Positions 1 to 11,261 of a DNA stretch of 64,000 nt are shown piece by piece. The stretch spans positions 541,001-605,000 of the forward strand of contig JAUTDX010007095.1 in assembly GCA_030844895.1 (NCBI GenBank). Reading direction: 5' to 3'. Positions within the stretch are counted from its first letter, which is position 1. Each line of letters starts with the position of its first letter. The position numbers were made by a program, and so were the translations under genes. The notes below the pieces were generated by a model. The model searched no databases. It was not told where the DNA came from and saw nothing but the letters and a program-made list of their open reading frames with translations. Source of the stretch: Ambrosia x helenae (taxonomy: Eukaryota; Streptophyta; Magnoliopsida; Asterales; Asteraceae).

Positions 1-374
1 TTGTCAATAATGGCACAATTTTTGCCATATCAAGGGCTTTTGAGTTTAGAAAACAAATAGTATTATGGGAGTTACATGAATATAAGTATAGTAACTCGAA
101 ACTTGCCACTTTTTTCTTGAGATGGTTTTTTTTTTTTTTTTTTTTTTTTTGAAAATGATGTTTAGAGCCCTAATATGCTTTGCAATCATTAATCACTATT
201 GAAAATTGTTTAGATTAAAATCCTAAAGCAAACTAGTCGTTGTACAAGTGTATCTTAGCAATAACACTATCATAATAAATAGAAAAGGGTGATATAATAC
301 AATAAGATCTCATAGATCAAATTTCTTAGTTATTTTGCTTCTTTGCAACTCACAGCCAAAACAATAAACTTTGA
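1..374. other. Spacer, no gene seen
   Basis: AT-rich sequence with a poly-T run at about 127-150. No coding region, RNA gene or element end could be recognised. Confidence 0.5.
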
Positions 375-620
375 TTTCACGCTGTGGGGCTGCTGATCAA
401 AATAGTATATCTGCAGCCCATAATGGGTCAACAACATATGCCAGCAGGGCTTCTAATGATCCAAACAAGTCCACAATCCTTAATAACAAAAATCCCATGT
501 GCCACCTGTGACAGCAGCCCCATCGTTGTTAGACTTTCTTGCAACCGAACAGCAGCGTTGACTGGCCGATTTCACAGGTGTGCTCCCATTGGTAATAAAA
601 TGCTGCTGCAAGGAACACTT
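375..620 (-). repeat. RFL 3'-flank module, part A (copy 1)
   Basis: This stretch recurs with the same orientation at about 4165-4420, 13840-14060, 21365-21650, 30040-30300, 32400-32595 and 61815-62110. The shared text includes the strings GCTGCTGATCAA, CTGCAGCCCATAA, CCAGCAGGGCTTC and GTGACAGCAGCCC. Open frames across it differ between copies, so it is not protein coding. It normally lies downstream of an RFL gene. Here only an RFL 3' remnant (912-966) lies nearby. Confidence 0.6.
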
Positions 621-1430
621 TTAACCAGGCAAAACAGAACACAAAAGCCATGTAATATTTTAATGGTGCTTACATGTGTACAAATATATATAACACGAAG
701 AAAAAATCAATATGTTTATATAGTTACAGTAGAGGTGGCTCTTTAGGGTTAGGAGTGGATTGAAAGTCGCCTAAAGTATATTTTTAATAGATAAAAATCC
801 CATTTTGACACCTTACCAAAGAATGACTCAATATGAATGTAACTTTACAAACATCAACCAAAGATAATGTTCCACCAGGTAAAGAAGGCCTAACAGTCTA
901 ATTAAGATTATCCATCAATTCTTTTGGCACAAGTCTACCTATCAATTTAAGCATACTTGTGTCAGGTAAAGATTTCATTATGGTACTAAAGTCTGATTTA
1001 TTTATTGGTAACTAGGTCATTATTCATATAGGAATGTCCCTCACCAATAAACATTTACTTTGAACCCTATTTCTCCCGAGAGTAAGCCCTTTAACGTGTG
1101 ACTGTCAGAACCAAAACATGGTTACTTACTATGTTCCAGCTTCACATATCATTTTACTAGTAACTTATGGCCTGATAAAGCAGCATAAGCCTACAAAATT
1201 CAGTAAACGTCTAGCGATTTGTCTTAAAAGAGAGCCAACTTGGAGTTTAGGAGCAGCTGAAATGAATAGAAACACAAACTAAGGGGTTTTACTTTTACAC
1301 TAACAATGGCTCTGTTTGTATAAATATGAAACTTGATTCATTGGCAATCGCAAAAGACTAAGAAATTCATATAGAAACCCTCCAATTGGCATCATCACGC
1401 AACAGGAAATTATGTAAAAACTAGCAAAAA
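621..1430. other. Spacer with an RFL 3' remnant inside
   Basis: No gene is visible apart from the short RFL tail at 912-966, which is annotated separately. The surrounding sequence is AT-rich. Confidence 0.45.
912..966 (-). pseudogene. RFL PPR gene, 3' terminal remnant
   Basis: Read on the minus strand, this short piece encodes the C-terminal signature shared by all RFL copies in the window, ending in LIGRLVPKELMD. Similarity is lost immediately upstream, where other copies encode the last PPR motifs. Only the tail of a former gene copy survives, so the array once extended further left. Because it is only about 55 bp it is recognisable only by comparison with the copies at 22560 and 63041. 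Confidence 0.6.
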
Positions 1431-2050
1431 TGGAAGATCCAACACTGCCAATAGCTCAAACCTTCCCGTTTGTCAATGTACAAAGGGTTTTGTAGTCTGT
1501 CTAGCAGTGACCTCAGATCTTCATTTTCAGATCATTTCACTAAAACCACAATGGGTGTTTATGGTATGTAAAATTTTGAAATCTCTCTAGTGCACCAACC
1601 ACAGCAAGTATTCTAAATCCCTGCTACAGTCTACAAAGGCACGGTCATTGGCAACATGTGGCTGGCCTGTTTGCATTTAGCTCCTACCCCCACAATATTA
1701 TGAAATTGTTGAATTTCAAAAAGAAGAAGATGGTACCTGCATGCATGTTTCTTCTACATTATTATGTTCAAGGGAAGTTTCAGGTAATTAAATTGCTGGT
1801 GGAAGTGGATGAATGCGTTTCAGAACCACTACAGGATCTTTACCCAAGACTGATATCGCACCTGTATTACTCGCGTTCCCTGCAAACATAAAACATGCGA
1901 AAAAACAGTCAATAATACATACATATAGTTATGGTAGAGGTGGCATTTAGAGTTATGTTTCGGAAGCTTCATTATTCCCACGATTTAAAAGAACATTTTG
2001 TGGATACTCAACACAGAAAAGTCAATCATGATTTTTACTAAATTAATCAA
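1431..2050. repeat. Spacer segment shared with 33535-34190 and 53690-53960
   Basis: Phrases such as GTACAAAGGGTTTTG, TCATTTTCAGATCATTTCA and GAAATCTCTCTAGTGCACCA recur in the same order at 33545-33690 and 53715-53860. The match with the 33.5-kb copy continues to about 34190. No reading frame is conserved between the copies. This is a spacer duplicated together with the RFL genes. Confidence 0.6.
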
Positions 2051-2780
2051 CTGTCAACAACATTAAATTTTTTGAAGCATTGGACTGAAATCACACCCAT
2101 GATCTACATACTACGAAAAAATTAGCATGCTCGTTGACAAAAACTCCCAGATACTGGAGCAGCATGATGGCACCAATAATAAGACACTTGTTGGTTCAGG
2201 CCCTGCTTATACACACACACACTAAACACACAGTTTTGGAACTCTTTCTGTGTATTGAATTTAAAGAGAGTTACAAGAGCTAAACTGAAAACTACACTAT
2301 AACCATGCTTATATTGTAAATAAACAAACACATTAAACAACCCACGTAAACTGCATAACTTCTTCCTCCTGCATACTCGTTCAACTCACCTTTACTTTAA
2401 TGTGCTTCCTTGAAACCAGGTCAATCCTAGACCAATTCCATACCTATGAACCGTTAGCTGATTGGTGATCCATTTACAAGACCCGTGACCCGTTAATCCT
2501 GACTCATGACCCGAATTGATCCGAACAATCAAAATTAACCCAACCACAGTAGCTACTTCTGCATGTATACCCAGCATCATCCATTCTTTGGTAGCATAGA
2601 CGCGTGCATCCAAACAGTGAATTTGTGATCCGACTTGAACCAATTTTCACCACCTAGACCCAATTTTGACTTAGGTGTTGAGGCTTAAGCCTCAACGCCT
2701 TGCCTCACAGCCTCACCCCCTTGGAAAGCCTTTTTAAACCATGGACCGGACCATTTCACAGCTGTACTCCCATTGGTAAA
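2051..2780 (-). repeat. Degenerate RFL 3'-flank module (parts B and A)
   Basis: A decayed copy of the two-part module. The B-like text (GAAGCATTGGACTGAAATC, CATGCTCGTTGACAAA) is at 2070-2160. The CTACTTCTGCATG and TAGCATAGACGCGTGCATCC strings are at about 2550-2620. A piece of part A (GGACCGGACCATTTCACAG) is at about 2743-2762. An unrelated insertion separates the pieces. No coding potential is seen. Confidence 0.5.
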
Positions 2781-3860
2781 ACATAACACAAAAGCCATCT
2801 AAAATATTATACAGTGATATAGAAGTATAGAACTTAAAGTCTGGAATTTTATACCATTATAAACCACATATTGTGGGGGTTGGTAAAAATCAAAAACTTC
2901 GAAAATAAAGTTATAAAGAAAAAGCTATGCTTGTAAAGAAACAACAAGACAAAAGGACTAGCACAAACTGAACATAAGTTCAACAAATGATACCTATATA
3001 GGGTAGCAAGTCACACAATATTAAATGATGCCTACATGTGGACAAACATTCACAAGGGTAATGATGTCATTTGCAAATAGAGGAGCAAGTAAAAATGAAG
3101 TTCTCAATAAAAAAAGGTTGTTATCCAACCCAAAACAAAAAGAAAATAAACAAATGATACCAATGTTTAATCTGCAGGCATGGTGTGAGTGCATCACAGT
3201 TTAAACAGGATCTGGACAAAAGGTTTGACCAACATATTTGTTTCTTAACTTTTTTTCTTAATCAATAAGGAATCTTTTAAATATCTCTTGATGATAAATG
3301 GTGCCATTTCAGGTTATAACTGCTCAAAGAAGCATCACACAAAGTTTTATATATTAAATGGTGCCTACATAGAACTAGGCATTATCACCTAGCAGAGGAG
3401 CAGCAGATTTATCAAGATCATTTCTAGGTCAAGAACTAAACTATAAAAGATAATATTTATTCTATGAAGGTGGTGATTCTGCGGCAGATCCACAGCAGAA
3501 TTCGATGCTGATCCACAAGAAAAATAACATTTGCAATCATAACTATAAACTGGAACTAATATATAAAGTCACTGAAGGTGACTGCTACTACCCATAAAAT
3601 TAATGAAACACCATTAAACTACAAATACGTAAAGGTTACATTAAATAGATATGACCAATGATTACCAAAGAATGAGCCAATATTAAGGTTATTTACCAAC
3701 ATAACTCAAATAAAAAGGGTTAAACTGACAGCACAAAGAAATAACATTCTCGGACAAATTAAAAGTATAATAAAGAAACAATACTCATCCAATAGTAACT
3801 AACCAATAGGACCTCTGGCATTTAGTCTTACTAATAATGGAACTCTGGAAGTCCAGTAGT
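2781..3860. other. Spacer, no gene seen
   Basis: AT-rich spacer. A short string near 3080 (GAGGAGCAAGTAAAAATGAAG) also occurs near 21785, 29240 and 62235, so this too belongs to the duplicated flank. Nothing else is recognisable. Confidence 0.45.
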
Positions 3861-4430
3861 CCATGCTGATACTTATAAAGACCATTATCCCATCAACACA
3901 TGATAACTATTTTGAAGCGATTAGACTGTAACCATACCCATGAACTACAATTGTCGAGCTTGTAGTTTATCACCTTGGAGAAGATTAGCATGCTTGTTGC
4001 CAAAAATCCAAAGCAACAACCTGGCACCAATAAGACACACCATCAAATCCGAGCCTTTAAACAACAGCTACTTCTGCTTAAACCTGGGAAATAGAGAATG
4101 ACAACCCAGCATCTTTGATTCTTTTGTAGCATAGACCCGCGCATCCAAACAGTGAACTGTCAGAGAATCACGTCATGGGGCTGCTGATCAAATTCATGAC
4201 GCAGAAGAGGATAATCGAGCAGCTCCTTCCCACACGCAATCTGCTGTTGAGTAGAACAGCGAGTCTGCAGCCCATAACAGTAAATCCCAAAAGGGCTTCC
4301 AATGATCTAGACCAAATATGTGACCTGTTACAGCAGCCACACTGTTAGACTTTCCTGCAACTGAACAGCAGCATTGGCCAGACCATTTCACAGCTGTACT
4401 CCCTGGGGTAAAAAAAGCACTTCAACGCAA
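3861..4430 (-). repeat. RFL 3'-flank module, parts B+A (copy 2)
   Basis: Part B (about 3895-4160) matches 21095-21360 and 61545-61810. It includes TTATCACCTTGGAGAA, the CTACTTCTGC string and TTTTGTAGCATAGACCCGC. Part A (4165-4420) follows directly. The pair lies about 1.6-2.1 kb downstream of the RFL pseudogene at 5998-7838, so it keeps the gene-to-module order found at the other copies. Confidence 0.65.
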
Positions 4431-4948
4431 AACAGAACACAAAAGCCATGTAACATTATATAGTCATATAAAACTTAACGTTAGAAATTATTTAAAATAT
4501 CAAAAACCTCACAAAGAGAAAAAGAATAACCACAAGGTGAATATAGGTTCAAATGTTCAATAACAGATGGGAGGGCTCCTACTATAGTTAGATTATAACA
4601 ACATACCTCGTACACCAAATAAGAAAAGGTTGTATTGTGACTAGTATGAATGGAATTAAAGGTCACTTCCACATGAATATAAAAAAAAAAAAACCCAAGT
4701 TAGTAACTTTTGAACCACATAATGGGGTTGACATGCAGATTAATAAAAAAAAAATCAATATTCTTACATTAATGACACTATACCTGCATTTTAACACCAG
4801 CAAACTATCTTGGAAGATTTTAGTTCTATTGCATTTGCCCATAAGCATTTTTTTGGATCTGCACATGTCATTTCTGGCTAGCTTTACTTCAGAATTCCTA
4901 TCATTGTTGTGCTTTTCAAACATCTCCCTGAAACTGGAAATGTGTATA
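4431..4948. repeat. Spacer segment shared with 8240-8460 and 53215-53435
   Basis: From about 4722 to 4935 the sequence is repeated at 8247-8455 and 53215-53435. Shared strings include CCTGCATTTTAACACCAGCA, CATAAGCATGT/TTT and TTCAAACATCTCCCTGAAACTG. It also supplies the sequence joined to the broken 5' end of the RFL pseudogene at about 7839. No gene is seen. Confidence 0.55.
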
Positions 4949-4955
4949 TATGCAG

Positions 4956-5362
4956 TCTTGGTTTTAAAAGCGTGCCTCAGGCACGCTTAAGCGCGAGGCG
5001 ACCTGGGTCATGAAGTCCTGCGCCTTGTGTGACATAAGGCGCACAGTGTAAAAGAAGCACAAGAAAAACGAGCTTTTGGGAAAAAAAACCCTGAGGCGCG
5101 CGCTTCATGTACACGAGGTGTTTTTGTGCTTCAAAGTGTTATACATGTAGCTAAAAGGTTGTACACTTAAGTTAAATCATATATAAACCTTATTTCTATC
5201 TGTATTTTGGGCAAAGGATGCTAAGAACCTATTGGATTAGGACATATAAAAAAATTATATAATGGCCTTGCGCCTCGCATACGAAAAGCCCACTGCTTTT
5301 GCGCTTTGCGCCTCGGTTTAGACCTCGTCGTTTTTGTCCGCTCCGCACTTTTTAAAACCAAG
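4956..5362. mobile_element. MITE with CTTGGTTTTAAAA inverted ends
   Basis: The left end reads CTTGGTTTTAAAAGCG and the right end TTTTTAAAACCAAG. They form a terminal inverted repeat of about 13 bp. The 7-bp sequence TATGCAG flanks both sides (4949-4955 and 5363-5369), as expected of a target-site duplication; an eighth base differs. The interior is rich in GCGCCT and AGGCGC strings and does not encode a transposase. Length and flanks suggest a non-autonomous DNA transposon, possibly hAT-like. The family is unnamed. Confidence 0.75.
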
Positions 5363-5997
5363 TATGCAGGCCTATATGTGATTACCCTCAACTGTTAGGC
5401 AGAAACATGTACAAAAACTGAAGAAATATCACGATCTACCTAAGCAAAGCTACAGTAGCAGGCCAAAATGTTATGAATCTGGAGTTGACTTCTAAAGCAG
5501 GCCTTGTTTTACAAAAGAACACTTATGATGTGATACCATTTTGTACATATAAAACTGGAACTAACATGAGAAGATGAAGAAATGTAAAATATGTCTGTAG
5601 AAGCAAAAAACAAACATGTCTGGAAGTGCTATTATCCATGAAATATGTGATACTTTTACAAATCTATAAAACTCAAATGGTTTGTAGAACTGTAATGCTT
5701 ATGCGTGTAATAGCAGACATAGGAGAAATAGAGACAAATGTGATTACCAAAAACTACATGGCAGGTTGATGTCTAATGCAGGCTTAAGTTATCCACTCAG
5801 TGCTATCAAACTGGAGCTAACATTCAATGTCAATGAAATTACAAAGAACATGTAACGGCTACACATGATATTGGTAAACTATCATAAAACTAAAAAATTA
5901 AACATATGTAAAGGTTTTGAACTCAAGTATTAGAAAATGCCATTTCAGTTTTTCTCCCAGGCTGTTCTCATTTTGCAGCGTCCATCAATTCTTTTCA
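5363..5997. other. 3' flank of RFL pseudogene; no gene seen
   Basis: Spacer with no coding region. The stretch at about 5767-5935 is nearly repeated at about 61255-61425, where it interrupts the otherwise collinear duplication of the 21-kb region. Confidence 0.5.
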
Positions 5998-7838
5998 AAT
6001 TATCGCACAAGCCTACCAATCAATTCAACCATACTTCTATCTAGTGAACCAGCTGCAATTTGATCTATCAACAACGATAAAGCTGTAGCATCAAGTGAAT
6101 AATTTCTCCCATCCATTTCCTGTAAAAGCATCAGTATATCATCGCAATGCTGGTTTTTAAGATATCCTTGGAGAAGAACCCGGTACGTAACATTATCTGG
6201 TGGGCAGCCACTCTCGTCCATTTTAAGAAACAAGTGCTTTGCTTCCTTTAGCAGACCTTCTCGACATAGGCCACTAATCATCACGGTATATGTCCGAATA
6301 TTAGGCTTCAAACCTTTTAGAGTCAGGTCACGGAAAAGAGCCTTGGCAACATCAAGCTTCCCACATTTGCTTGCACCTTCCATAAGGATAGTGTACACCA
6401 CGATATTAGAGTTTAGCCTGCTTTCACCCACCAATTGAAACAAAGAGAGTGCCTCTTCAAGTTGATGGTTGTTGCAAAGGCCATCTAAAATTATTCCATA
6501 AGTGCATTCATTTGGAAATTGGCCTTGTGCTCGCATCTCATCAAAGAGTTTGCGTGCATCTCCACAACGTCCAACCCGAAACAATCCTTGTATCATGGTG
6601 CTGTAAGTGACAATATTAGGCTTCAAACCTTTTCTTGACATCTCTTGAAACATATGCATGGCTTCTTTTATTTTCAACTTCTTGCAATACCCGTTCAATA
6701 AACTACTATAAGTAATAACATTAGGGACGAGACCTTTAGACGTAAGTGAATCAAAAAGCGCCATTGCTTTGGTCATTTCACCTCGTAGACAGTAACCGTC
6801 TATTAGTGAACTATAAGTCACTATGTCTGGAACCTCACCTCTCTCGACCATGATGTCGATAACAGCCTCCGCGTCACCTACCCTACCTTCCTTGCAAAAC
6901 GCATCAACTAATATGTTAAAGGTTTGCAAATCAGGAGAGATACTTTCGTGCTCCATTTCATTTAGCATCTTAGAGACCTCGTCCCAACGACCTAAGATAC
7001 AAAACGCATCAACTGTATGTCACTATGTCAGGAACCACACGTCTCTCAACCATGATCTCTATAACAGCCTCCGCTTCGTCTACCCTACCTTCCTTGCAAA
7101 ACGCATCAACTAATATGCTAAACGTTTGCAAATTAGGAGAGATCCTTTCATGCTCCATTTCTTTTAGTAGCTTTAGTACCTCGTCCCAACGACCTAAGAT
7201 ACAAAGGCCATAGATTATAGAGTTGTATGTGATGACATCTGGTAGAATGTGTTTCTGAAATACCATTTCTTTGAAAAGGTTGAAAGCATCATCTATCATT
7301 TTGTCCTTGCCAAGGCTATCGATGATGGTGCTGTATGCAACAACATTAGGCTTACAGCCTCTTTCATCCATGAGCCTAAGCAAATCAATGGCGATATCAT
7401 TATTCCCAAACTTGCAAAGGCCTTTAATCATTGTGGAATACATAACCACATTAGGTTCACACACTTTCCGCTTAATAAGCTTCTTAAAGAATGTCTCAGC
7501 CTCAGGAATCCTATCTTCAAGGATGAGACCATCTAAGAGTGTACTAAATGTACACGCATCAGGTACAACAGCCCGCCTGAAGCAGGAAGCAAGGAGTGCA
7601 AAGCCGTCAGTGGTGCGATGCAAGCGACAACAACACCTGATAGCAATATTGATAGAGTACTCACTAACTGGAACTCTAAGGGCACACATTTGGTTAAAAA
7701 GATGGATGGCAGAAGAGAAGTGGTTGATTTTGGTAAGAGAATTCAACAGCTGATTAAAGCTGATAACAGAAGGGAGGGGTCTTCTGTGTATCATTTCATC
7801 GAACAGGTTAAGGGCATCATCCAGGTTAGTAACTTTTG
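5998..7838 (-). pseudogene. RFL-type PPR gene, rearranged and 5'-truncated
   Basis: Two open pieces are seen on the minus strand, 7009-7800 (starting in NLDDALNLFDEMIHRR) and 6000-6990. Both consist of P-class PPR motifs of about 35 aa. The upstream piece runs through the motif with GLCILGRWDEVLKLL and two further motifs to VVPDIVTYS, then stops at a TGA. The downstream piece repeats the same three motifs (CILGRWDEVSKMLNEMEHE onward) and continues to the C-terminus. About three motifs are thus duplicated across an out-of-frame junction at about 6998-7016. The transit-peptide region present in the intact copies is absent: similarity stops at about 7838, where spacer sequence begins and an in-frame stop lies upstream. 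A small change at the 3' end removes the last residues of the usual LVPKE tail. This is an RFL relic and is unlikely to make a mitochondrial protein. Confidence 0.88.
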
Positions 7839-8855
7839 CAAACTGGCTAGCTTTACTTCAGAATTCCTATCATTGTTGTGCTTTTGAAACATCTCCCTGA
7901 AACTGAAAAAGATACAAACTACTGTCTGGATTCTGGAAGTGCCTGAAACTATAGATTACTTCAGAATTCCTATCATCAAAGAGTTTGTGTGCAGCTCCCC
8001 AACATCCAACCCGAAACAATCTCTGTAACAACACATTACTGGAACGTCAATGACACGCTAGAAGAAGACTGTCAGTAACTTAACAACATATGGCTAAGGT
8101 CGTTTCTCTGTATCATTCCATTAAACAATCAAAGCATCACCCAAGTTAGTAACTTTTCAAGCTTATACCGAGGAATGGATGATCACTGACTAAAAGCTAA
8201 AAACTTTTGAATACTAAAAGAACTTAAGAGGAAGAGGGATAATGGGGTTGGTATGCAAATTAACAAAAAAATTCAACATTGTGACAAAAGTGACACTACC
8301 TGCATTTTAACACCAGCAAACTGTTTTGGAAGAACTTAATTCTGCTGCATCTGCTCATAAGCATGTGTAGGTTTAACTGATTCTGCTTCATGTCCTGGCT
8401 AATTTACTTCTGAATTCTCATCAATGTTGTGTTTTTCAAACATCTACCTGAAACTGACAATTCATCTATAATTCTATATGCAATCGTATATGTAATTACC
8501 CTTAACTGTTAGGCGGGAAGAATGTGCAAACACTGAAGAAATATGGTGATCCACTGCAGCAACCGAGGGCATGATTTTAGAGTGATCTGCAAAAGCAATG
8601 CTACAGTAGCAGGCCAAAAAAACGTAACGCAAGAATAGCAGGACAAAAAATGTTTGAATCTAGGATTTATATCCAATAGACTAATACATGGCTGATTTTA
8701 CAAAAGAACTATGTGTGATCAAAGCTGTGATATTTACTCTGTGTATATCAAACATGTAACTGGTAGCAAATACATTTTGTAGGTATAATCTTCATTTCTC
8801 ATTCCCCAAACAAATAGAAAATCCAGTCACACGATCACTATTTCACTTGCTCCAT
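7839..8855. other. Spacer with a very short RFL remnant
   Basis: No gene. The stretch 7976-8035 matches an RFL motif on the minus strand (CATCAAAGAGTTTGTGTGCA, then CCAACATCCAACCCGAAACA) and is repeated with its flanks at 52986-53045. Further duplicated spacer (8247-8455) corresponds to 4722-4935. The string GTAATTACCCTTAACTGTTA near 8490 belongs to a flank motif also seen near 14240, 22140, 34685, 53985 and 62620. Confidence 0.5.
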
Positions 8856-10705
8856 TCATTCTTTTGGCACAAGCCTAGCTATCAATTTAAGCATACTTCT
8901 ATCTAGAGAACCAACTGCAAGTTGATCTATCAAAATGGATAAACTTGAAGCATCAAGTGAGTAACTTCTTCCATCCATTTCCTGTAAAAGCATCTCTACA
9001 TCATTATAGTGCTGGTTCTTAAGATATCCTTGGAGAAGAACACGGTAAGTAACATTATTTGACGGGCAGCCTTTCTCACCCATTTTAAGAAACAGGTCCT
9101 TTGCTTCCCTTAGTAGACCTTCCCTACATAAGCCACTGATCATCACGTTATATGTCCGAACATTAGGCTTCAAACCTTTTAAAGTCAGGTCACGGAAAAG
9201 AGCCTTGGCAATATCAAGTTTCCCACATTTGCTTGCGCCTTCAATAAGGATAGTGTGCACCACGATATTAGAGTTTAGCCTGCTTTCACCCACCAAATGA
9301 AACAAAGAGAGTGCCTCTTCAACTTGACGGTTGTTGCAAAGGCCATCTAAAATAATTCCATAAGTGCATTCATCTGGAATTTGGCCTTGTGCTCGCATCT
9401 CATCAAAGAGTTTGCGTGCATCTCCACAATGTCCAACCTTAAATAAACCTTGAATCATGGTGCTGTAAGTGACTATATTGGGCTTCAAACCTTTTCTTGT
9501 CATCTCTTGAAACATATGAATGGCCTCTTCTATTTCCAGATTCTTGCAATACCCATTCAATAAACTGTTATAAGTTACAACATTAGGGACGAAACCTTTA
9601 GAAGTAACTGAATCAAAAAGTGTCCTTGCCTTGGTCATCTCACCTCGGAGACAGTAACCATCTATTAGGGAATTATATGTCACTATGTCAGGAACCACAC
9701 GTCTCTGAACCATGATGTCGATAACAGCCTCCGCGTCACCCACCCTACCATCTTTGCAAAATGCATCAACTAATATGTTAAAGGTTTGCACATTAGGAGA
9801 GATCCTTTCATGCTCCATTTCTTTAGCATCTTAGAGACCTCCTCCCAACGACCTAAGATACAAAGGCCATAGATCATAGAGGTGTATGTGATGACATCTG
9901 GTAGAATGTGTTTGTGAAATACCATTTCTTTGAAAAGCTTGAATGCATCATCTATCAATTTGTCCTTGCACAAACTATCAATGATGGTATTATATACAAC
10001 AACATTAGGGTTACAGCCTCTTTCATCCATGAGCCTAAGCAAACCAATGGCGATATCATTATTCCCAAACTTGCAAAGGCCTTTAATCATTGTGGAATAC
10101 ATAACCACATTAGGTTCACACACTTTCCGCTTAATAAGCTTCTTAAAGAATGTCTCAGCCTCAAGAATCCTATCTTCAAGGATGAGGCCATCTAAGAGTG
10201 TACTAAATGTACACGCATCAGGTACAACAGCCCGCCTGAAGCAGGAAGCAAGGAGTGCAAAGCCGTCAGTGGTGCGATGCAAGCGACAACAACACCTGAT
10301 AGCAATATTGATAGAGTAGTCACTAACTGGAACTCTAAGGGCACACATTTGGTTAAAAAGATGAATGGCAGAAGAGAAGTGGTTGATTTTGGTAAGAGAA
10401 TTCAACAGCTGATTAAAGCTGATAACAGAAGGGAGGGGTCTTCTGTGTATCATTTCATCGAACAGGTTATGGGCATCATCCAGGTTAGTAAGTTTTTGAT
10501 GCCTAGACTGAGGACGACCGTCGTCTGGAAAGGAATTAGAGTGAAGAAGGGAAGCTAAAAATGTGGAGTGAGGACTGAATGCTAAACCTAATCGAGAAGA
10601 GGAAGGAGATGAAAGAAGGAAGGGGTTATTGAGGAAATTACCTTTGAATTTGATAAAGGCATGAAGACGTGAACTGGAACGAATCATCATTATCATTATC
10701 ATCAT
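8856..10705 (-). pseudogene. RFL-type PPR gene, full length with one frameshift
   Basis: The N-terminal piece (10705 to about 9830) begins MMIMIMMIRSSSRLHAF, a basic and serine-rich leader expected to direct the protein to mitochondria. PPR motifs follow, including GLCKFGNNDIAIGLLRLMDE and the SCFRRAVVPD motif. The second piece (about 9830-8856) continues with motifs starting EMEHERISPNVQTF and ends LIARLVPKE. The pieces are joined by a 1-nt difference at about 9828-9832: other copies have four T in CATTTCTTTTAG, this one has three. Without it the gene would encode about 15 motifs and some 617 aa. No other damage is seen. It could be a recent pseudogene, an allelic null or a base-calling error in a homopolymer. 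Confidence 0.88.
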
Positions 10706-10936
10706 CGTCTATGTAATTAATTCCCTTTACAGAGGAGATGTATGGTATTATTGGTATGGTATCTCTTCTTCAGTTCAACCGAACACAATCGCTTTCATTT
10801 GGTAAGAAACGCAAGGAACAATGCCCTGTTTTTTCTCATTTAACAAAATACAATCATCCATATTATGTTGTCTTGGTCTTTATAAAAAAAGTGCCGATTT
10901 GTTTTTTTTTTTATTTTTTTTAAATAATGATAAGTA
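10706..10936. other. 5' flank of the 8856-10705 RFL gene
   Basis: About 230 bp between the ATG and the MITE at 10937. It is AT-rich with a T-rich run at about 10898-10922. No TATA box or other core element can be assigned with confidence. Confidence 0.35.
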
Positions 10937-11181
10937 TTAGGGGAAATGGAATCTAATAATCCCAACTTTAGGAGGTTGGAAGGCAGCAGTCCTAACTTGA
11001 AACTTGTACCACAGCAGTTCCAACTTGTCAACCATTTTATTTGGTTGGTCCCAGACTAATCTCAGTTAGTTTTTCCAGTTAAGTGCCACGTAGGCATCCC
11101 ACGTGGCAAAATCTGTCTAGTTGGAAAAAAAAATGTGGGTCCCACAATGTACACGTGTCTTTTTTAATCTTTATACCAAAA

Positions 11182-11261
<80 letters not shown>

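Noticed and set aside
384..746. 120-codon plus-strand frame
   Set aside because: It lies in flank module A. Other copies of the module do not keep the frame, and no protein family is recognisable.
7249..7753. Long plus-strand frames opposite RFL genes
   Set aside because: They recur opposite every RFL copy because of the repeat coding on the minus strand; they are shadow frames without independent support.
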